DNA of 64,000 bases from contig NZ_SIXF01000004.1 of assembly GCF_004310665.1 (NCBI RefSeq), positions 260,145 through 324,144 on the forward strand, in the 5' to 3' direction. Position 1 is the first letter of the stretch, and the number at the start of each line of letters is the position of its first letter. This document shows, piece after piece, positions 9,651-20,100 of the stretch. The DNA is from Pedobacter kyonggii. Its GTDB lineage: Bacteria > Bacteroidota > Bacteroidia > Sphingobacteriales > Sphingobacteriaceae. Position numbers and translations under genes: made by a program. A model generated the notes under the pieces. The model had not been told where the DNA came from. It was given only the letters and a program-made list of their open reading frames with translations, and ran no database searches.

Positions 9651-10259
9651 CTATTTAGCGCTAATCGAAGCTTTTAGTGGAATTTCTAAATTTTTTATAG
9701 CACCAATTGGGGCGATCTTAATTGATCTGTTTTCTTTAGAGAGGTAGAAATAATAAATGCTATTTGTGCCGATCAAATAAATTTCTTCAGATTCGCCGTT
9801 CGAATAATTCAGTTTGCGGTCGTATGTGAGCTCGTTATTGCTGATGTGTTTTGATAAGTTTTTCCCTTGGCCAAGTCCAATTCCCAAAAACAGTGATAGT
9901 AGCCCAATGGCAAAAACAATAGTGAAAAGTTTCGAAAAATGATTTCCTACTTCCTCTTCACTAAGTGTTTCAGGATTTTTTAGGCCAGAAAGATTTTGTG
10001 CCCACTTTTTATCCTTTCGCTTTGCCAGGTAGGTCGGGTAAGCATAAGCGAGGATAATAAAACCTGTAGTAACGATTAATACCGACGGATGAGATGTTAG
10101 TGTTGCCACCGGACTGATCAAGACATCCATAATTGTGGTATATTTTAAAATGTTTATACCAATCTGATAGTAAAAAATGCTTTCTTTTAGTATACCCATC
10201 ACCACAAGGAACAGGTAACCATATGGCAATAGCTTTTGTAAGTTTTCAGAGAGTTTCAT
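9651..10259 (-). CDS. Hypothetical membrane protein, about three membrane segments
   Basis: The 202-residue protein has hydrophobic helices at about 12-30, 57-75 and 110-128 and a soluble C-terminal region of about 70 residues rich in strands. No family is recognised. The N-terminus MKLSENLQKLLPYGY is plausible without a cleaved signal. The next minus-strand gene is 136 bases away, so co-transcription is uncertain. Function is unknown, and coding status is supported by length, composition and membrane pattern. Confidence 0.65.
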   Translation of the reverse strand: MKLSENLQKLLPYGYLFLVVMGILKESIFYYQIGINILKYTTIMDVLISPVATLTSHPSVLIVTTGFIILAYAYPTYLAKRKDKKWAQNLSGLKNPETLSEEEVGNHFSKLFTIVFAIGLLSLFLGIGLGQGKNLSKHISNNELTYDRKLNYSNGESEEIYLIGTNSIYYFYLSKENRSIKIAPIGAIKNLEIPLKASISAK

Positions 10260-10395
10260 TTGCTAATGATGTTATTTAGTCTAGAGGTAAACTTTGTTTT
10301 GAATGCAAAATAGAAAAAATAACTGTCTCTATTGGTTGTTTGTGTAATAAGCAAAATTATTGGTCAGGATGATTTACTTTTAAAGCCGTTATCAT

Positions 10396-11004
10396 TTATT
10401 GAACTGAGGATGGGACAAGGGCGGCAATTTCTTCCTCGGTGGCTCCCGCCTGGCTAACATCTGTTTGGATGGCAGCAAAACGGTCGATGGTTAAATTTGG
10501 TGCTTTGCCTATCACCAGCGTATGGTGATTGGTATTGCCTTTGAGTTTTAATGTACTATTGTCGAGAATTTCAGTATATAAACCTTCGCTACTGGTGTCG
10601 ATATCGGCAAAGGCATTCCCCTTAAGAATGATCTGGAGAAATTTAGTGCTGAGCTTTGCTTCTGTTTTTACTACAGCATTTTGATCAGCCTCAATGCGGT
10701 AGATATCGTTTACATAAATAACAAGTTTACACTTTTCTTTATTGAGGCCGGTAATGCGTAGCACTTCACCCTGCTGGGTAATTTTTGCGCTTCCAATGTT
10801 GTCATCTGCGTAAGATATTCCATTAGCGGGCCGCTGTACCAACATCACTTCTACATTTCCCTTTATCACAATTTTTCTAAAGTTTGGGATCTTGTAAAGT
10901 ATCTTCGCGTTTTTTTCTGTAGCCCTCAAGTTGTTTGGAAGAGCAGCCGTTAGGGTTATTACTGCGGATGTAATAATGACTAGCGTTTTAATTGAAGTTT
11001 TCAT
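10396..11004 (-). CDS. Exported DUF2807 (GIN-domain, auto-transporter head-like) protein
   Basis: The 202-residue protein has a signal peptide (about 1-28). The body repeats short beta-strand units of the DUF2807 type: FRKIVIKGNVEVMLVQ opens the domain, followed by LRITGL, KLVIYVNDIYRIEADQNAVV, LQIILKGNAFADIDT and STLKLKGN. These stack into a right-handed beta-helix resembling adhesin heads. The family is abundant in Bacteroidota, is exported, and has no settled function. It is about the usual length. It is divergently placed to the cyclase gene downstream. Confidence 0.85.
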   Translation of the reverse strand: MKTSIKTLVIITSAVITLTAALPNNLRATEKNAKILYKIPNFRKIVIKGNVEVMLVQRPANGISYADDNIGSAKITQQGEVLRITGLNKEKCKLVIYVNDIYRIEADQNAVVKTEAKLSTKFLQIILKGNAFADIDTSSEGLYTEILDNSTLKLKGNTNHHTLVIGKAPNLTIDRFAAIQTDVSQAGATEEEIAALVPSSVQ

Positions 11005-11355
11005 CGTGTTTTTATTTAAATGTTAAAATAATAAGCTTATGGTGTTGCGCTAGTTAAAACCAGCTTGTAACAATATTATTCAGTTTCATGGTTAACTAAG
11101 CTGGTGCCAAAAAGTAAATGTTACCTTAATTGCTCTGTAATAGTTGTTTTTGCTTATTGCTCGTTGAGGCATGTTCATTTCCGAACAGTGGTTGTGCGGC
11201 AGCGAACAGTTTTTAGCTGTCGAGAATCTGAATGAAAACTGAGACTATCTTAAACTTATTTATTCGATGTTAAACACAATACATATGAGATTATATTCAT
11301 TATTTTAGTGAAAAGTTAAGGTATATTGAATCAGTAGTTTTGAATAAGAATCAAG
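11005..11355. other. Divergent intergenic region, no gene seen
   Basis: This 351-base AT-rich region lies between the DUF2807 gene (minus) and the cyclase gene (plus) and presumably holds both promoters. No convincing -33/-7 pair, hairpin or reading frame was found. Confidence 0.5.
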
Positions 11356-12396
11356 ATGTCAGTAAAAATTAATCGGCAAACACAGCAGAAACTCCAGCAA
11401 TTATTAATCATTATCCTTGCATGGATGTTGACTGGGGTTGTAATCGCTGTTTTTGAAGATCTTGTACTGCATACCCGGAATTCTTTAGGACCAGTGCCTG
11501 GTTATACATTAATTTCTTCAATCATATTAAATGCAGTTATTGGCCTTTTTGGGGCACTGTTAGGCGGAAGTTTGCTCGTATTCTTTGTAAATGTAAAATA
11601 TAACGATAAGCCTTATGGTTATACCCTTTTAATTGTAGCCGGATCGTTTTTAGGCGTTATTTTAATTGTAAACGAGATACTGAGCCTCTATGAGCTGGGC
11701 GATTCGAAAAGATTTTTGAAAAACGGATTGGTGTGGGCCATCGTGGTTTCGATAACGCAGTTGTTACTGCAGATAAACAGTAAGTTTGGACAAGGGATTT
11801 TCTGGGATATTATTAGGGGAAAATACAATACACCTAAAGAAGAATCACGGATCTTTATGTTTCTTGACTTAAATTCATCAACCTCCATTGCCGAAAGCCT
11901 CGGAGATAAAAAATACCACGAATTATTAAAAGATATCTTTATCGATATTACAAATCCTATTCTAGAAAATAGGGGAGAAATATACCAATATGTGGGCGAC
12001 GAAGTGGTAATTGCCTGGCGATATGATGAAGGATTAAGGAACAATAAATGCATCAATTGTTTTTTTGATATCAAAACGCATCTGTTACTTCTGAGGGATA
12101 AGTACATTGGAAAGTATGGTTTACTGCCTGCTTTTAAAGCAGGTATTCATTGCGGAAAGATTATAGCAGGCGAAGTTGGGATTATAAAACGCGATATTAC
12201 CTACTCTGGAGATGTACTCAATACCACTTCAAGAATCCAGAATATGTGTAAGGAGTTTAACCAGGAGATGCTGGTTTCGATAGCGCTAATTGAAGAGCTC
12301 CAGTTAACAGACCATTATACCACGCAAATGTTAGGTGCAATTAAGCTCCGCGGAAAGGAAAAAGAAATGCAGCTCGTAGCTGTAAAGCCTGTTTAA
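11356..12396 (+). CDS. Membrane-anchored class III adenylate/guanylate cyclase
   Basis: The protein has 346 residues. Four hydrophobic helices fill about 15-140. The catalytic domain covers about 165-340. Metal-binding aspartates are visible in FLDLNSST (Asp171) and YQYVGDEVV (Asp215), and the transition-state Asn/Arg pair in LNTTSRIQ (Asn289, Arg293). All residues needed for activity therefore appear to be present. Substrate-selecting residues cannot be assigned safely from sequence, so cAMP versus cGMP is open. Similar proteins are common in Sphingobacteriia. It appears monocistronic and could link a membrane signal to cyclic-nucleotide signalling. Confidence 0.92.
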   Translation: MSVKINRQTQQKLQQLLIIILAWMLTGVVIAVFEDLVLHTRNSLGPVPGYTLISSIILNAVIGLFGALLGGSLLVFFVNVKYNDKPYGYTLLIVAGSFLGVILIVNEILSLYELGDSKRFLKNGLVWAIVVSITQLLLQINSKFGQGIFWDIIRGKYNTPKEESRIFMFLDLNSSTSIAESLGDKKYHELLKDIFIDITNPILENRGEIYQYVGDEVVIAWRYDEGLRNNKCINCFFDIKTHLLLLRDKYIGKYGLLPAFKAGIHCGKIIAGEVGIIKRDITYSGDVLNTTSRIQNMCKEFNQEMLVSIALIEELQLTDHYTTQMLGAIKLRGKEKEMQLVAVKPV

Positions 12397-12442
12397 TACA
12401 TCCAATGCATAAAAAATCTGCGCAAAACATACTGTATTCTAT

Positions 12443-12612
12443 GAGCCTGTTTAATTTTATTATAAATTATTAGTATGTCAGTCTGTCCAAAGGACTCCTA
12501 TGGAGAGCGGAGTCGAAGACCCGTTTTTAGATATATTAAAAGCAATCGACTCCCCTCAGTGTGACAAAAATATTAGGATAAGTAAAATAATTGTATCAAA
12601 TTAAACAGGCTC
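12443..12612. mobile_element. MITE-like element, 170 bp, with perfect 15-bp terminal inverted repeats
   Basis: GAGCCTGTTTAATTT (12443-12457) and AAATTAAACAGGCTC (12598-12612) are exact inverse complements. The element is flanked on both sides by TAT, a possible short target duplication. It has no coding capacity. Its interior contains copy 2 of the GTCAGTCTGTCC repeat (12477-12523) and ends with CAGTGTGAC. The size and arrangement resemble a non-autonomous miniature element. No transposase is seen in the window. Confidence 0.6.
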
Positions 12613-12640
12613 TATATATACTGTAATAATTTCTTTACGG

Positions 12641-12673
12641 AAGAAGCAGGACAGAGCAGGTCGCTTCTTTTTT
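12641..12673 (+). terminator. Possible intrinsic terminator
   Basis: The stem AAGAAGC (12641-12647) / GCTTCTT (12663-12669) is followed by T residues. It lies 245 bases past the cyclase gene, beyond the miniature element, so it may be the original cyclase terminator displaced by the insertion. Confidence 0.5.
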
Positions 12674-12766
12674 GTAATTATGATAGATTGGATTGATTAA
12701 CCATTTATAAACCCATATATGTTTTGTTTCCATTTAGGAGCAATGACATAGTTTAAGCCATCTGTT

Positions 12767-14148
12767 ATGTTTGTTTTTACCAATCCGATTAAAACTTCTG
12801 GATCTAAAATATTGTTCCTTTGTACTGCGATGTGCGCTGCTGTACCTGCTTTTGCCCAATATGTAGAACATAAAGGTAATGATGTTACCTCGCCGCTACA
12901 TTTGCTAAAACCGGCCTATGTTACACCTTATGGAGAAACAAAAATGGCAGATGTTAAAGTATCATTAGATCGGGTTTATAATTATCTGGATAAAACGACC
13001 CCTTTCGAACTGATAGATAAGGTTTCGGGAAAAGTGGTTTCGGATTTAAAGAAAGCAGATTCCAGTTCGATATTTAAACCAGGAGACTATCGTTTAACGA
13101 GTTACGAATGGGGTGTTACCTATACAGGTATGTTAGAGGCTGCTATTGCCACTGGTGATCAAAATTTAAAGATTATACGGTTAAACGGGTGAATTTTTTG
13201 GCAGAGCTTGTTTCTGCTTACCAAAAATATTTAAAAACAAATAAGGGGGCTGCAACGCCCGTTCGTTCAGTGATAGATCCACGTGCACTGGATGATGCAG
13301 GTTCTATTGCTGCTGCAATGATTAAGGCACAGCGAACAGGAGAAGTGAAAGCCGATCTCCGCCCGGTTATTGATCATTATTTAAATTACATCATGACCAA
13401 AGAGTTCCGCTTGAAAGACGGTACATTGGCCAGGAACCGGCCACAGCCCAATACGCTATGGCTTGATGATCTCTACATGAGCCTGCCGGCAATTGCCCAG
13501 ATGGGGGTGTTAACTGGCGATACTAAATATTTTGACGAGGCGGAGAAACAATACAGATTGTTCGCCAAGCGGATGTTTAACCCAGAAAAAGGATTGTATA
13601 TGCATGGCTGGGTTCAGGATATGGATCCCCATCCCCAGTTTCATTGGGCGAGGGCAAATGGTTGGGCACTTATGACCAAAATAGAACTGCTGGATGCCTT
13701 ACCTGTAAACCATCCTGGTAGGCCCTATATCTTGCAAATGCTAAAAGCACATGTAAAAGGGTTGGCAGCGCTGCAGGATGGGACAGGTTTTTGGCATCAG
13801 CTTTTAGATCGGAATGATTCTTATTCGGAAACCTCTGCTACCGCCATTTATAGCTATTGCATTGCCCGTGCAGTTAACAAAGGCTGGCTAGATGCCAAAG
13901 CTTATGGCCCTATGGTATTGTTGGCCTGGAATGCCGTAAGTACTAAAATAAATGCAAACGGTCAGGTAGAAGGTACATGTGTGGGTACGGGCATGGGTTT
14001 CGATCCTGCGTTTTACTATTACAGACCTGTAAATGTTTTTGCCGCACATAGTTATGGCCCTGTGCTTTTGGCAGGAGCAGAAACTTATCGTTTATTACAA
14101 AAGCATCCTTTTGTAATAAACGATAGTTCGGTACAGATGTATAAATAA
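12767..14148 (+). pseudogene. GH105 unsaturated rhamnogalacturonyl hydrolase, frameshifted
   Basis: Two reading frames together encode one GH105 (YteR-like) enzyme of about 460 residues. The first (12767-13192) has a signal peptide ending AFAQ and the N-terminal helices. At GDQNLK (about 13164-13171, AAATTTAAAG) the frame is lost. The continuation DYTVKRVNFLAEL is found in the other frame and runs to 14148. The simplest cause is loss of one A. The second part holds LWLDDLYMSLP with the catalytic Asp of the family, HPQFHWARANGW and the GFWHQLLDRNDSY block. GH105 enzymes remove the unsaturated uronic acid left by pectin lyases. With the lyase remnant just downstream, this looks like a decaying pectin locus. 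A sequencing error is the main alternative, and a restart at 13189 would give an inactive fragment. Confidence 0.85.
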
Positions 14149-14175
14149 TCAACACCGCATTTAACCAAAATAAAG

Positions 14176-14443
14176 ATGAAATATATATCCTGTTCATTTC
14201 TTATTGCCGTTTTTACCTGCACTTTAGTATTTAACCATCACACTGGCTAGCACAGATAGGAAAACACATGAAATGAAACTGCTCTCGGCAGGACATAAGC
14301 AAACAGCTGCAGATCATCCGCATCCTACCGTGAGCCCTGATGGTAAAAAAATCGAAATCCAATCAGCGATGTTGTCTGAAGATAACCGAACCATGAATAT
14401 CTTTGTAATTTCTATCCCAGAAGGATGGATGAGTATCAAATAG
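14176..14443 (+). pseudogene. Internally deleted oligogalacturonate-lyase-like remnant
   Basis: The sequence starts with an intact signal peptide (MKYISCSFLIAVFTCTLVF), then a stop. In another frame, from about 14311, it reads AADHPHPTVSPDGKKI and SEDNRTMNIFVISIPEGW up to a stop at 14441. The second part has the HP.PTVSPDGKK pattern of a WD40-like/PD40 propeller end, as in oligogalacturonate lyases (PL22) and related TolB-like proteins. Roughly 350 codons between the two ends are missing. It directly follows the frameshifted GH105 gene, 27 bases apart, as expected for a former pectin operon. Assignment to PL22 rather than another PD40 protein is tentative. Confidence 0.65.
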
Positions 14444-14732
14444 CTTTAAACCAAACAACATTACATGCTACTGCTAATTGCAGATAGCCCTCGCATTTTG
14501 TCTTATTTCTTGTACTGTTAATGTTTTTTTTGATCGGCATATTGTTATTTGTTTTTTTTAAAGGCATTAGAGCTTGCTTAAAACGATTTAGGTGTGCTGA
14601 AGATGGATGTTATGTTTTTATGATAATATTTTATAGTAAGAAGACAGGATAGTACAGGATGGGAATTTTGTTCCACCTTTTTATATTTAAGAAATAATTC
14701 ACTAACCAAATAACTTTTTAACCAACTATTTA

Positions 14733-14748
14733 ATTAACGAACGTTAAT
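14733..14748. promoter_or_regulatory. Short perfect dyad upstream of the FAS1-SusCD operon
   Basis: ATTAACG-AA-CGTTAAT is a perfect 7-bp inverted repeat with a 2-base spacer, 128 bases upstream of the first FAS1 gene. The size suits a dimeric regulator. The rest of the 433-base gap 14444-14876 shows no gene. Confidence 0.35.
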
Positions 14749-14876
14749 ACGATTCTATGCAGTAAAAATCTACTCACCCTTTAAGTCAGTTTTTGCATTT
14801 TTTAATTTCTAATTGATTTAGATCCATAGCTTTTTATTGCCCAGTATTTAATGGCCGTTTATCCAATGAAATTGCT

Positions 14877-17102
14877 ATGAGTAAAATTTTACAAAAATTT
14901 TTAATCGTTAATTTGGCGGTTATATTCATTCTCAGCGCTTGCCGGAAAAAAGAATTTGATGAGTTCTATGGTCGTCCTGAAACATTAGCCGATCCAATTT
15001 ATCAACAACTTCAGGCCAAAGGGAATTTTACCAGATTTTTAGATTGTATAGATAAATCGGGCTATAAAGAAACCTTAAGCAAAGCAGGATCGTGGACGGT
15101 TTTTGCACCAACAGATGCGGCTTTTACCACCTACATGTCTGAGAACAACTTAACCGAGATAAATGCAACGCTCGCTTCGGCAATCGTACGTTATTCAATG
15201 ACTTATGACGGAGAGAAAGTAGAACGTTTAAGCGATAATTTAACAGCAAAAGGTTTCGTTAAAAATGTTGGTTTTAGGCGACGTACCGTTTATTACGATT
15301 TTGTTTACGATGGCGTAGATAATGATGGTAAAGCAATAAAGGTAATTGCAGGTAACCGAAACGGAACTTATTTGCCAACCGATTTTAATAATAAAAACCT
15401 GACCTTTTTTCTTAGCCCCTTTGTCACTTTTGCAGGCATTAGTGCTTTAGATTATAATTATTTTTATCCAAATACCGAGTATGCCGGAAAAAATGTAGGT
15501 CCTGGAAAAATTATCGAGCAAGATATTGTAGCCGAAAATGGCGTAATCCACATCGTAGATAAGGTGCTTACACCGCCACAAAGTATCGATCAGTATATAG
15601 GTGCTAAAGCGCAATATGGCGCCTTCAAATCCCTTTTGGATAAATATGTAAGCTACAATTTAAATACTGACATTACCCACCGCTACCAGGTGTTAACAGG
15701 TAAAAGCGATAATGTTTACGCTAAAAACTATAGTGTATTGCTTGGTTTTTCGCCTAACAACGAAAATTACCTAAAAGAAGATGCCAACGATGCGCAGATT
15801 GGTATGTACACCATTTTTGCACCAACTGATGATGCGGTTGAGGCCTATGCAAAGGTGCTGTTAAAATATTATGCCAAAAACAGGTTACAGCCAGGAAATT
15901 ATAAAGCACAGCTGAACGAACTGTTTTCTTTAAGATCCGATATTATTAGAGATTTTATCAATTCCCACTTATACAGAACTACAGTATGGCCGAGCAAGTT
16001 TAATTCAGTTAACAGCTTTTTAGGCGAACCCACTAAACTTGCACCTGCGAACGTGGTAGACAAACAGTTTTTAAGTAATGGATTGTTTTATGGCGTAAAC
16101 GCTGCTCAAAATGCCAATGTATTTTCGACGGTTTACGGGAAAGTAAATTTAGATCCTACCTATTACATTATGAAACAGGCGCTTGATGTATTGGGTTATG
16201 CTATTCCAATTAAAACAGCCTCATTAAAATACATTGTTATTCCTATTCCCGATGCCACCTTGGTAAGTTTAGGGTTCTCATACGATCCCTTTTATCCTTC
16301 GTCGCCAATTAGGGGCGATCTGAATGTTTTAAGGCGATTGTTACAAACGCATATTATCCCGCTGGGCGACCGTGACGTGCCAAATTTTGCCACAACAGCT
16401 GGTATTTTAAAAACTTCTGGTGGCGAATATATTAAGTACAATAATGGTTTTTTCTCTTCAGCAGGTACAGAAGATCTGCCCACAGTTGCAGATAAAAGCA
16501 TCAAAATCGATTCAGTAGCCACAGCTGTTAATGGAGCTGATGCTTATGCTGCCAAAGTACTCATGTATACTGTACTTCCGGTAAGCAAACATATCGAAAA
16601 ATATGGTACGCTAACAACCGATCCTTATTATTCTTTCTTTCAGTACCTTAAAAATAACGTTACGCTTTATACTGCTGCTACAGGTGCAATTCAAGGGGTT
16701 ACCGATGGAAGCTCTTACACCGTTTTCATTCCTACAAATGCGGCTATACAAGCTGCGGTAACGGCCGGGTTATTGCCAGAGTTACCCAACGGAGCACCAA
16801 ATTATGCGCCAACAGATGCCGGAGATATTAGCAAGGTGGCCAAATTTATCCAATACCATATTATTAAAAGCACAGTAGCAAGCGATGGACAGAAAACAGG
16901 TTCTTTTGAAAGCTTGCTTAAAAACGATTCGGGAGATGCAGCCAAGGTTACTGTATTTACCAACACCACCAATACACTCATGCTAAGAGATGTAACCAAT
17001 AATTCTGTGAATGTTTTGCTGGGTACAACCGATAGAAGCAACGTGTTATCTAACAGAACGGTGATTCATCAAATCAATTCTTATTTAAAATATCAATTCT
17101 AA
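14877..17102 (+). CDS. Large fasciclin (FAS1) repeat surface lipoprotein
   Basis: The 741-residue protein has a lipobox LSAC (Cys22). About four FAS1-type units can be read: 40-235, 240-415, 425-595 and 600-741. They are marked by the H1-like motif WTVFAPTDAAF (near 77), YTIFAPTDDAV (near 310) and YTVFIPTNAAI (near 620), and by H2-like endings such as NGVIHIVDKVL (near 220) and NRTVIHQINSYL at the C-terminus. FAS1 domains mediate adhesion and protein-protein or polysaccharide contacts in secreted proteins. It is the first gene of a seven-gene operon; SusC follows after 6 bases. No catalytic motif is visible. An adhesive or scaffold role at the outer membrane is inferred. Confidence 0.88.
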   Translation: MSKILQKFLIVNLAVIFILSACRKKEFDEFYGRPETLADPIYQQLQAKGNFTRFLDCIDKSGYKETLSKAGSWTVFAPTDAAFTTYMSENNLTEINATLASAIVRYSMTYDGEKVERLSDNLTAKGFVKNVGFRRRTVYYDFVYDGVDNDGKAIKVIAGNRNGTYLPTDFNNKNLTFFLSPFVTFAGISALDYNYFYPNTEYAGKNVGPGKIIEQDIVAENGVIHIVDKVLTPPQSIDQYIGAKAQYGAFKSLLDKYVSYNLNTDITHRYQVLTGKSDNVYAKNYSVLLGFSPNNENYLKEDANDAQIGMYTIFAPTDDAVEAYAKVLLKYYAKNRLQPGNYKAQLNELFSLRSDIIRDFINSHLYRTTVWPSKFNSVNSFLGEPTKLAPANVVDKQFLSNGLFYGVNAAQNANVFSTVYGKVNLDPTYYIMKQALDVLGYAIPIKTASLKYIVIPIPDATLVSLGFSYDPFYPSSPIRGDLNVLRRLLQTHIIPLGDRDVPNFATTAGILKTSGGEYIKYNNGFFSSAGTEDLPTVADKSIKIDSVATAVNGADAYAAKVLMYTVLPVSKHIEKYGTLTTDPYYSFFQYLKNNVTLYTAATGAIQGVTDGSSYTVFIPTNAAIQAAVTAGLLPELPNGAPNYAPTDAGDISKVAKFIQYHIIKSTVASDGQKTGSFESLLKNDSGDAAKVTVFTNTTNTLMLRDVTNNSVNVLLGTTDRSNVLSNRTVIHQINSYLKYQF

Positions 17103-17108
17103 ACCGAG

Positions 17109-20100
17109 ATGACTAAAAGATATAATTATAGTTTTTTTATTTTACTATGCTGTTTGTTGGTATCATCACTAAGCTATGCACAACAAATTAATTACGTAAA
17201 GGGTAGGGTTATTGATAAAAAAGATAAGCAGCCCATTATTGGTGCATCTGTTGTAATTGTTGATAAAGATAAAAGGGTAATTAAAGGCGTTTCGACAGAT
17301 ATTGATGGAAATTACTCTTTGCCGGTAGCAGATAAGACCTATAGGATATCGGTTTCATATATCGGTTATAAGTCTTCAGCGCCTGTTAATATCGATAAGG
17401 TAGTTATTAATTTTCAATTGGAACCTTCTGAAAATCAAATGGATGAAGTTCAGGTTGTTTCGAGGGCAAAAACGAACAATGGAAGTGGAATGACGATCGA
17501 TAAACGCGATCAAACTTCGGCTACAGTTACCATTGATGCCAAAGAACTCGAAGACCTCCAATCGGCATCAATCGATCAGGCCCTGCAAGGCCGCATGGCA
17601 GGGGTTGATATTACCGCCAGTACAGGCGATCCGGGTGCGCCGATGCAGATCCGTATCCGCGGTACATCTTCCATTAATGGTGCAACCGATCCATTAATTG
17701 TATTGGATGGTATGCCTTACGATATTACCATCCCTTCTGATTTTAACTTTGCCACCTCTGATGAGAACAATTATGGTCAGTTATTAAATATTGCCCCATC
17801 TGATATTAAAGAAATTAGCGTACTAAAAGATGCAGCGGCAACAGCGGTTTGGGGATCGAGAGCAGCAAACGGTGTATTAATTATTACCACAAAAAGAGGA
17901 TCAATTGGTCCGCCAGCTATTTCCTATAACTTTAAAGGTTCGTATTCTAAACAGCCAAGTCCGATCCCGATGTTGGATGGTAACCAGTATTCATCACTCG
18001 TTTTGGAAGAATATTATAATGCGGGGCGTCAGTTTTCTACTTCAGAATTTGCAAAGCAATTTCAATATGATCCGAACGATCCTTATAATTACTATAATTA
18101 CAGCAACAATACCGATTGGCTATCGGCAATTACCAAGATAGGTTACCTGCAGGATCATAACCTATCTATTTCTGGTGGTGGTGAAAAAGCCAGATACCGT
18201 GCTTCGGTAAATTATTTTAACCAAACAGGTACTACCATTGGCACCGATTTAAACCGTGTTTCGGCAAGGGTAAATTTAGATTATATGGTGTCGAACAAAA
18301 TCAGGTTTAGTTCTGACATTTCTTATACGCATATCGATCAGAACGGACTTTTTACACAAAATGTTAGAGATGTAGCCTACACAAAGATGCCTAACCAGAG
18401 TATTTATGAGTACGATGAGTATGGTAATTTAACGGATAATTTCTTTAGTCCTGCAGCAACAGCCCAAGGTGCATTCTTTTATAATTTCGATAACAGAAGA
18501 GTAACCGGAACCTTTAATCCTTTGGCCATGGCTACAGCAGGTAGTAATCACCAATTGGGCGAGCGTATAACACCAAAATTTAGTTTGCAGTACGAAATTT
18601 TGCCAAGTGTGTTACGCCTAAACGGGAGTTTTATGGTAAATATTAATAACACCAAAGTAAAAACCTTCCTTCCACAGGTTGCAACAGGCCGCCCTTATAC
18701 CGAATCGGTAGTCAATACAGCTTCAGATGCTGATGGCGATTCATTCACCATGAACACTAGTATGACATTGGCCTATACACCGAAATTGAACGATAGACAC
18801 GATATTATAGGTTTTTTACGCTTCGATAGTGAAGATAGTCGCAGAACCGGGCAGTACTTGTTTTCTACCAATACGGCATCATCGTATTTATCCGACCCTT
18901 CTGTTGATAGCCGTACCAATTACACAGGTTCTGCCACCTCATCATTAGGACAAACCAGGTCAGTTGGTTTATTGGCTAATGTTCAATACAAATTTTTAGA
19001 CCGTTACATTATTAATGGTAGCATTAGGGGAGATGGTAACTCCAGGTTCGGTGCGGCTAACCGATATGGTATTTTTCCTTCAGTTTCTGGCCGTTGGCGG
19101 ATATCTGGCGAACCTTTTATGAAAAAGACCAATAAATATGTAGATGATTTTAGTTTAAGGGCCAGTTACGGTAAAAGTGGTAATGTGCCGCGTAACGATT
19201 ATTCTTACTTTAATATTTACCAAAATTACGGTTTTAGCTATTTGGATAATGCCGGGGTATATTCTACCAATATGGAATTAACTGATTTAAGGTGGGAAAC
19301 TGTTACTCAATCCAACCTCGGTATTACTTTAAACCTCTTTAAAAATTTAAATATCGATTTCGATTTATACCGTAAACGTACAACCGATCTGTTTTATCCA
19401 GGCTTACAGGTAGCAAGTTATAATGGTTATGGAGGGGTTGATATGAATGTGGGTACCATGGATAATCAGGGCTGGGAAGTAAACCTGAATGCTACCGTGA
19501 TCAAAAAGAAAAAGATAAGATTAGATCTTTCTTTCAATATCGCGCACAACGAAAACGTAATCCGTGAGGTTTCACCGCTATACCCCAGAGAAAACAAAGG
19601 TAGGGTAACCAGCAACAATGTGTACAAAGTATTTGTTCAGGAAAACAATCCTTTCGGATCGTTTTATGGCTTCAAATTTAAAGGTGTATATCCTGATAAA
19701 AATGCAACGGTTGCATTGGATGAGAATGGAAACCAGATTGTTGGGCCGAACGGCGATAAAATTTATATGCGTTTTGCTTATCCATCTATCGATTATGTTT
19801 TTCAACCGGGCGATGCCATGTATGAAGATATCAACCATGATGGAAACATTGATTATAAAGATATCGTGTACCTGGGTAATGGTAACCCTAAACTAACAGG
19901 AGGATTTGGATCTAACCTAACCATCAATGGAAACCTTCGTTTAGGTTTTAACTTCACTTTCCGTACCGGTTACGATATTATTAACGGTACTAAAATTAAC
20001 ACCACCAATATGTATGGTTTTAATAACCAAAGTACAGCTGTATTGCGCCGGTGGAAAAAAGAGGGCGATGTTACTGATATACCAAGAGCCATGTATGGTA

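Noticed and set aside
11688-12107. Antisense 139-codon frame in the cyclase gene
   Set aside because: It covers the catalytic domain of a clearly coding gene.
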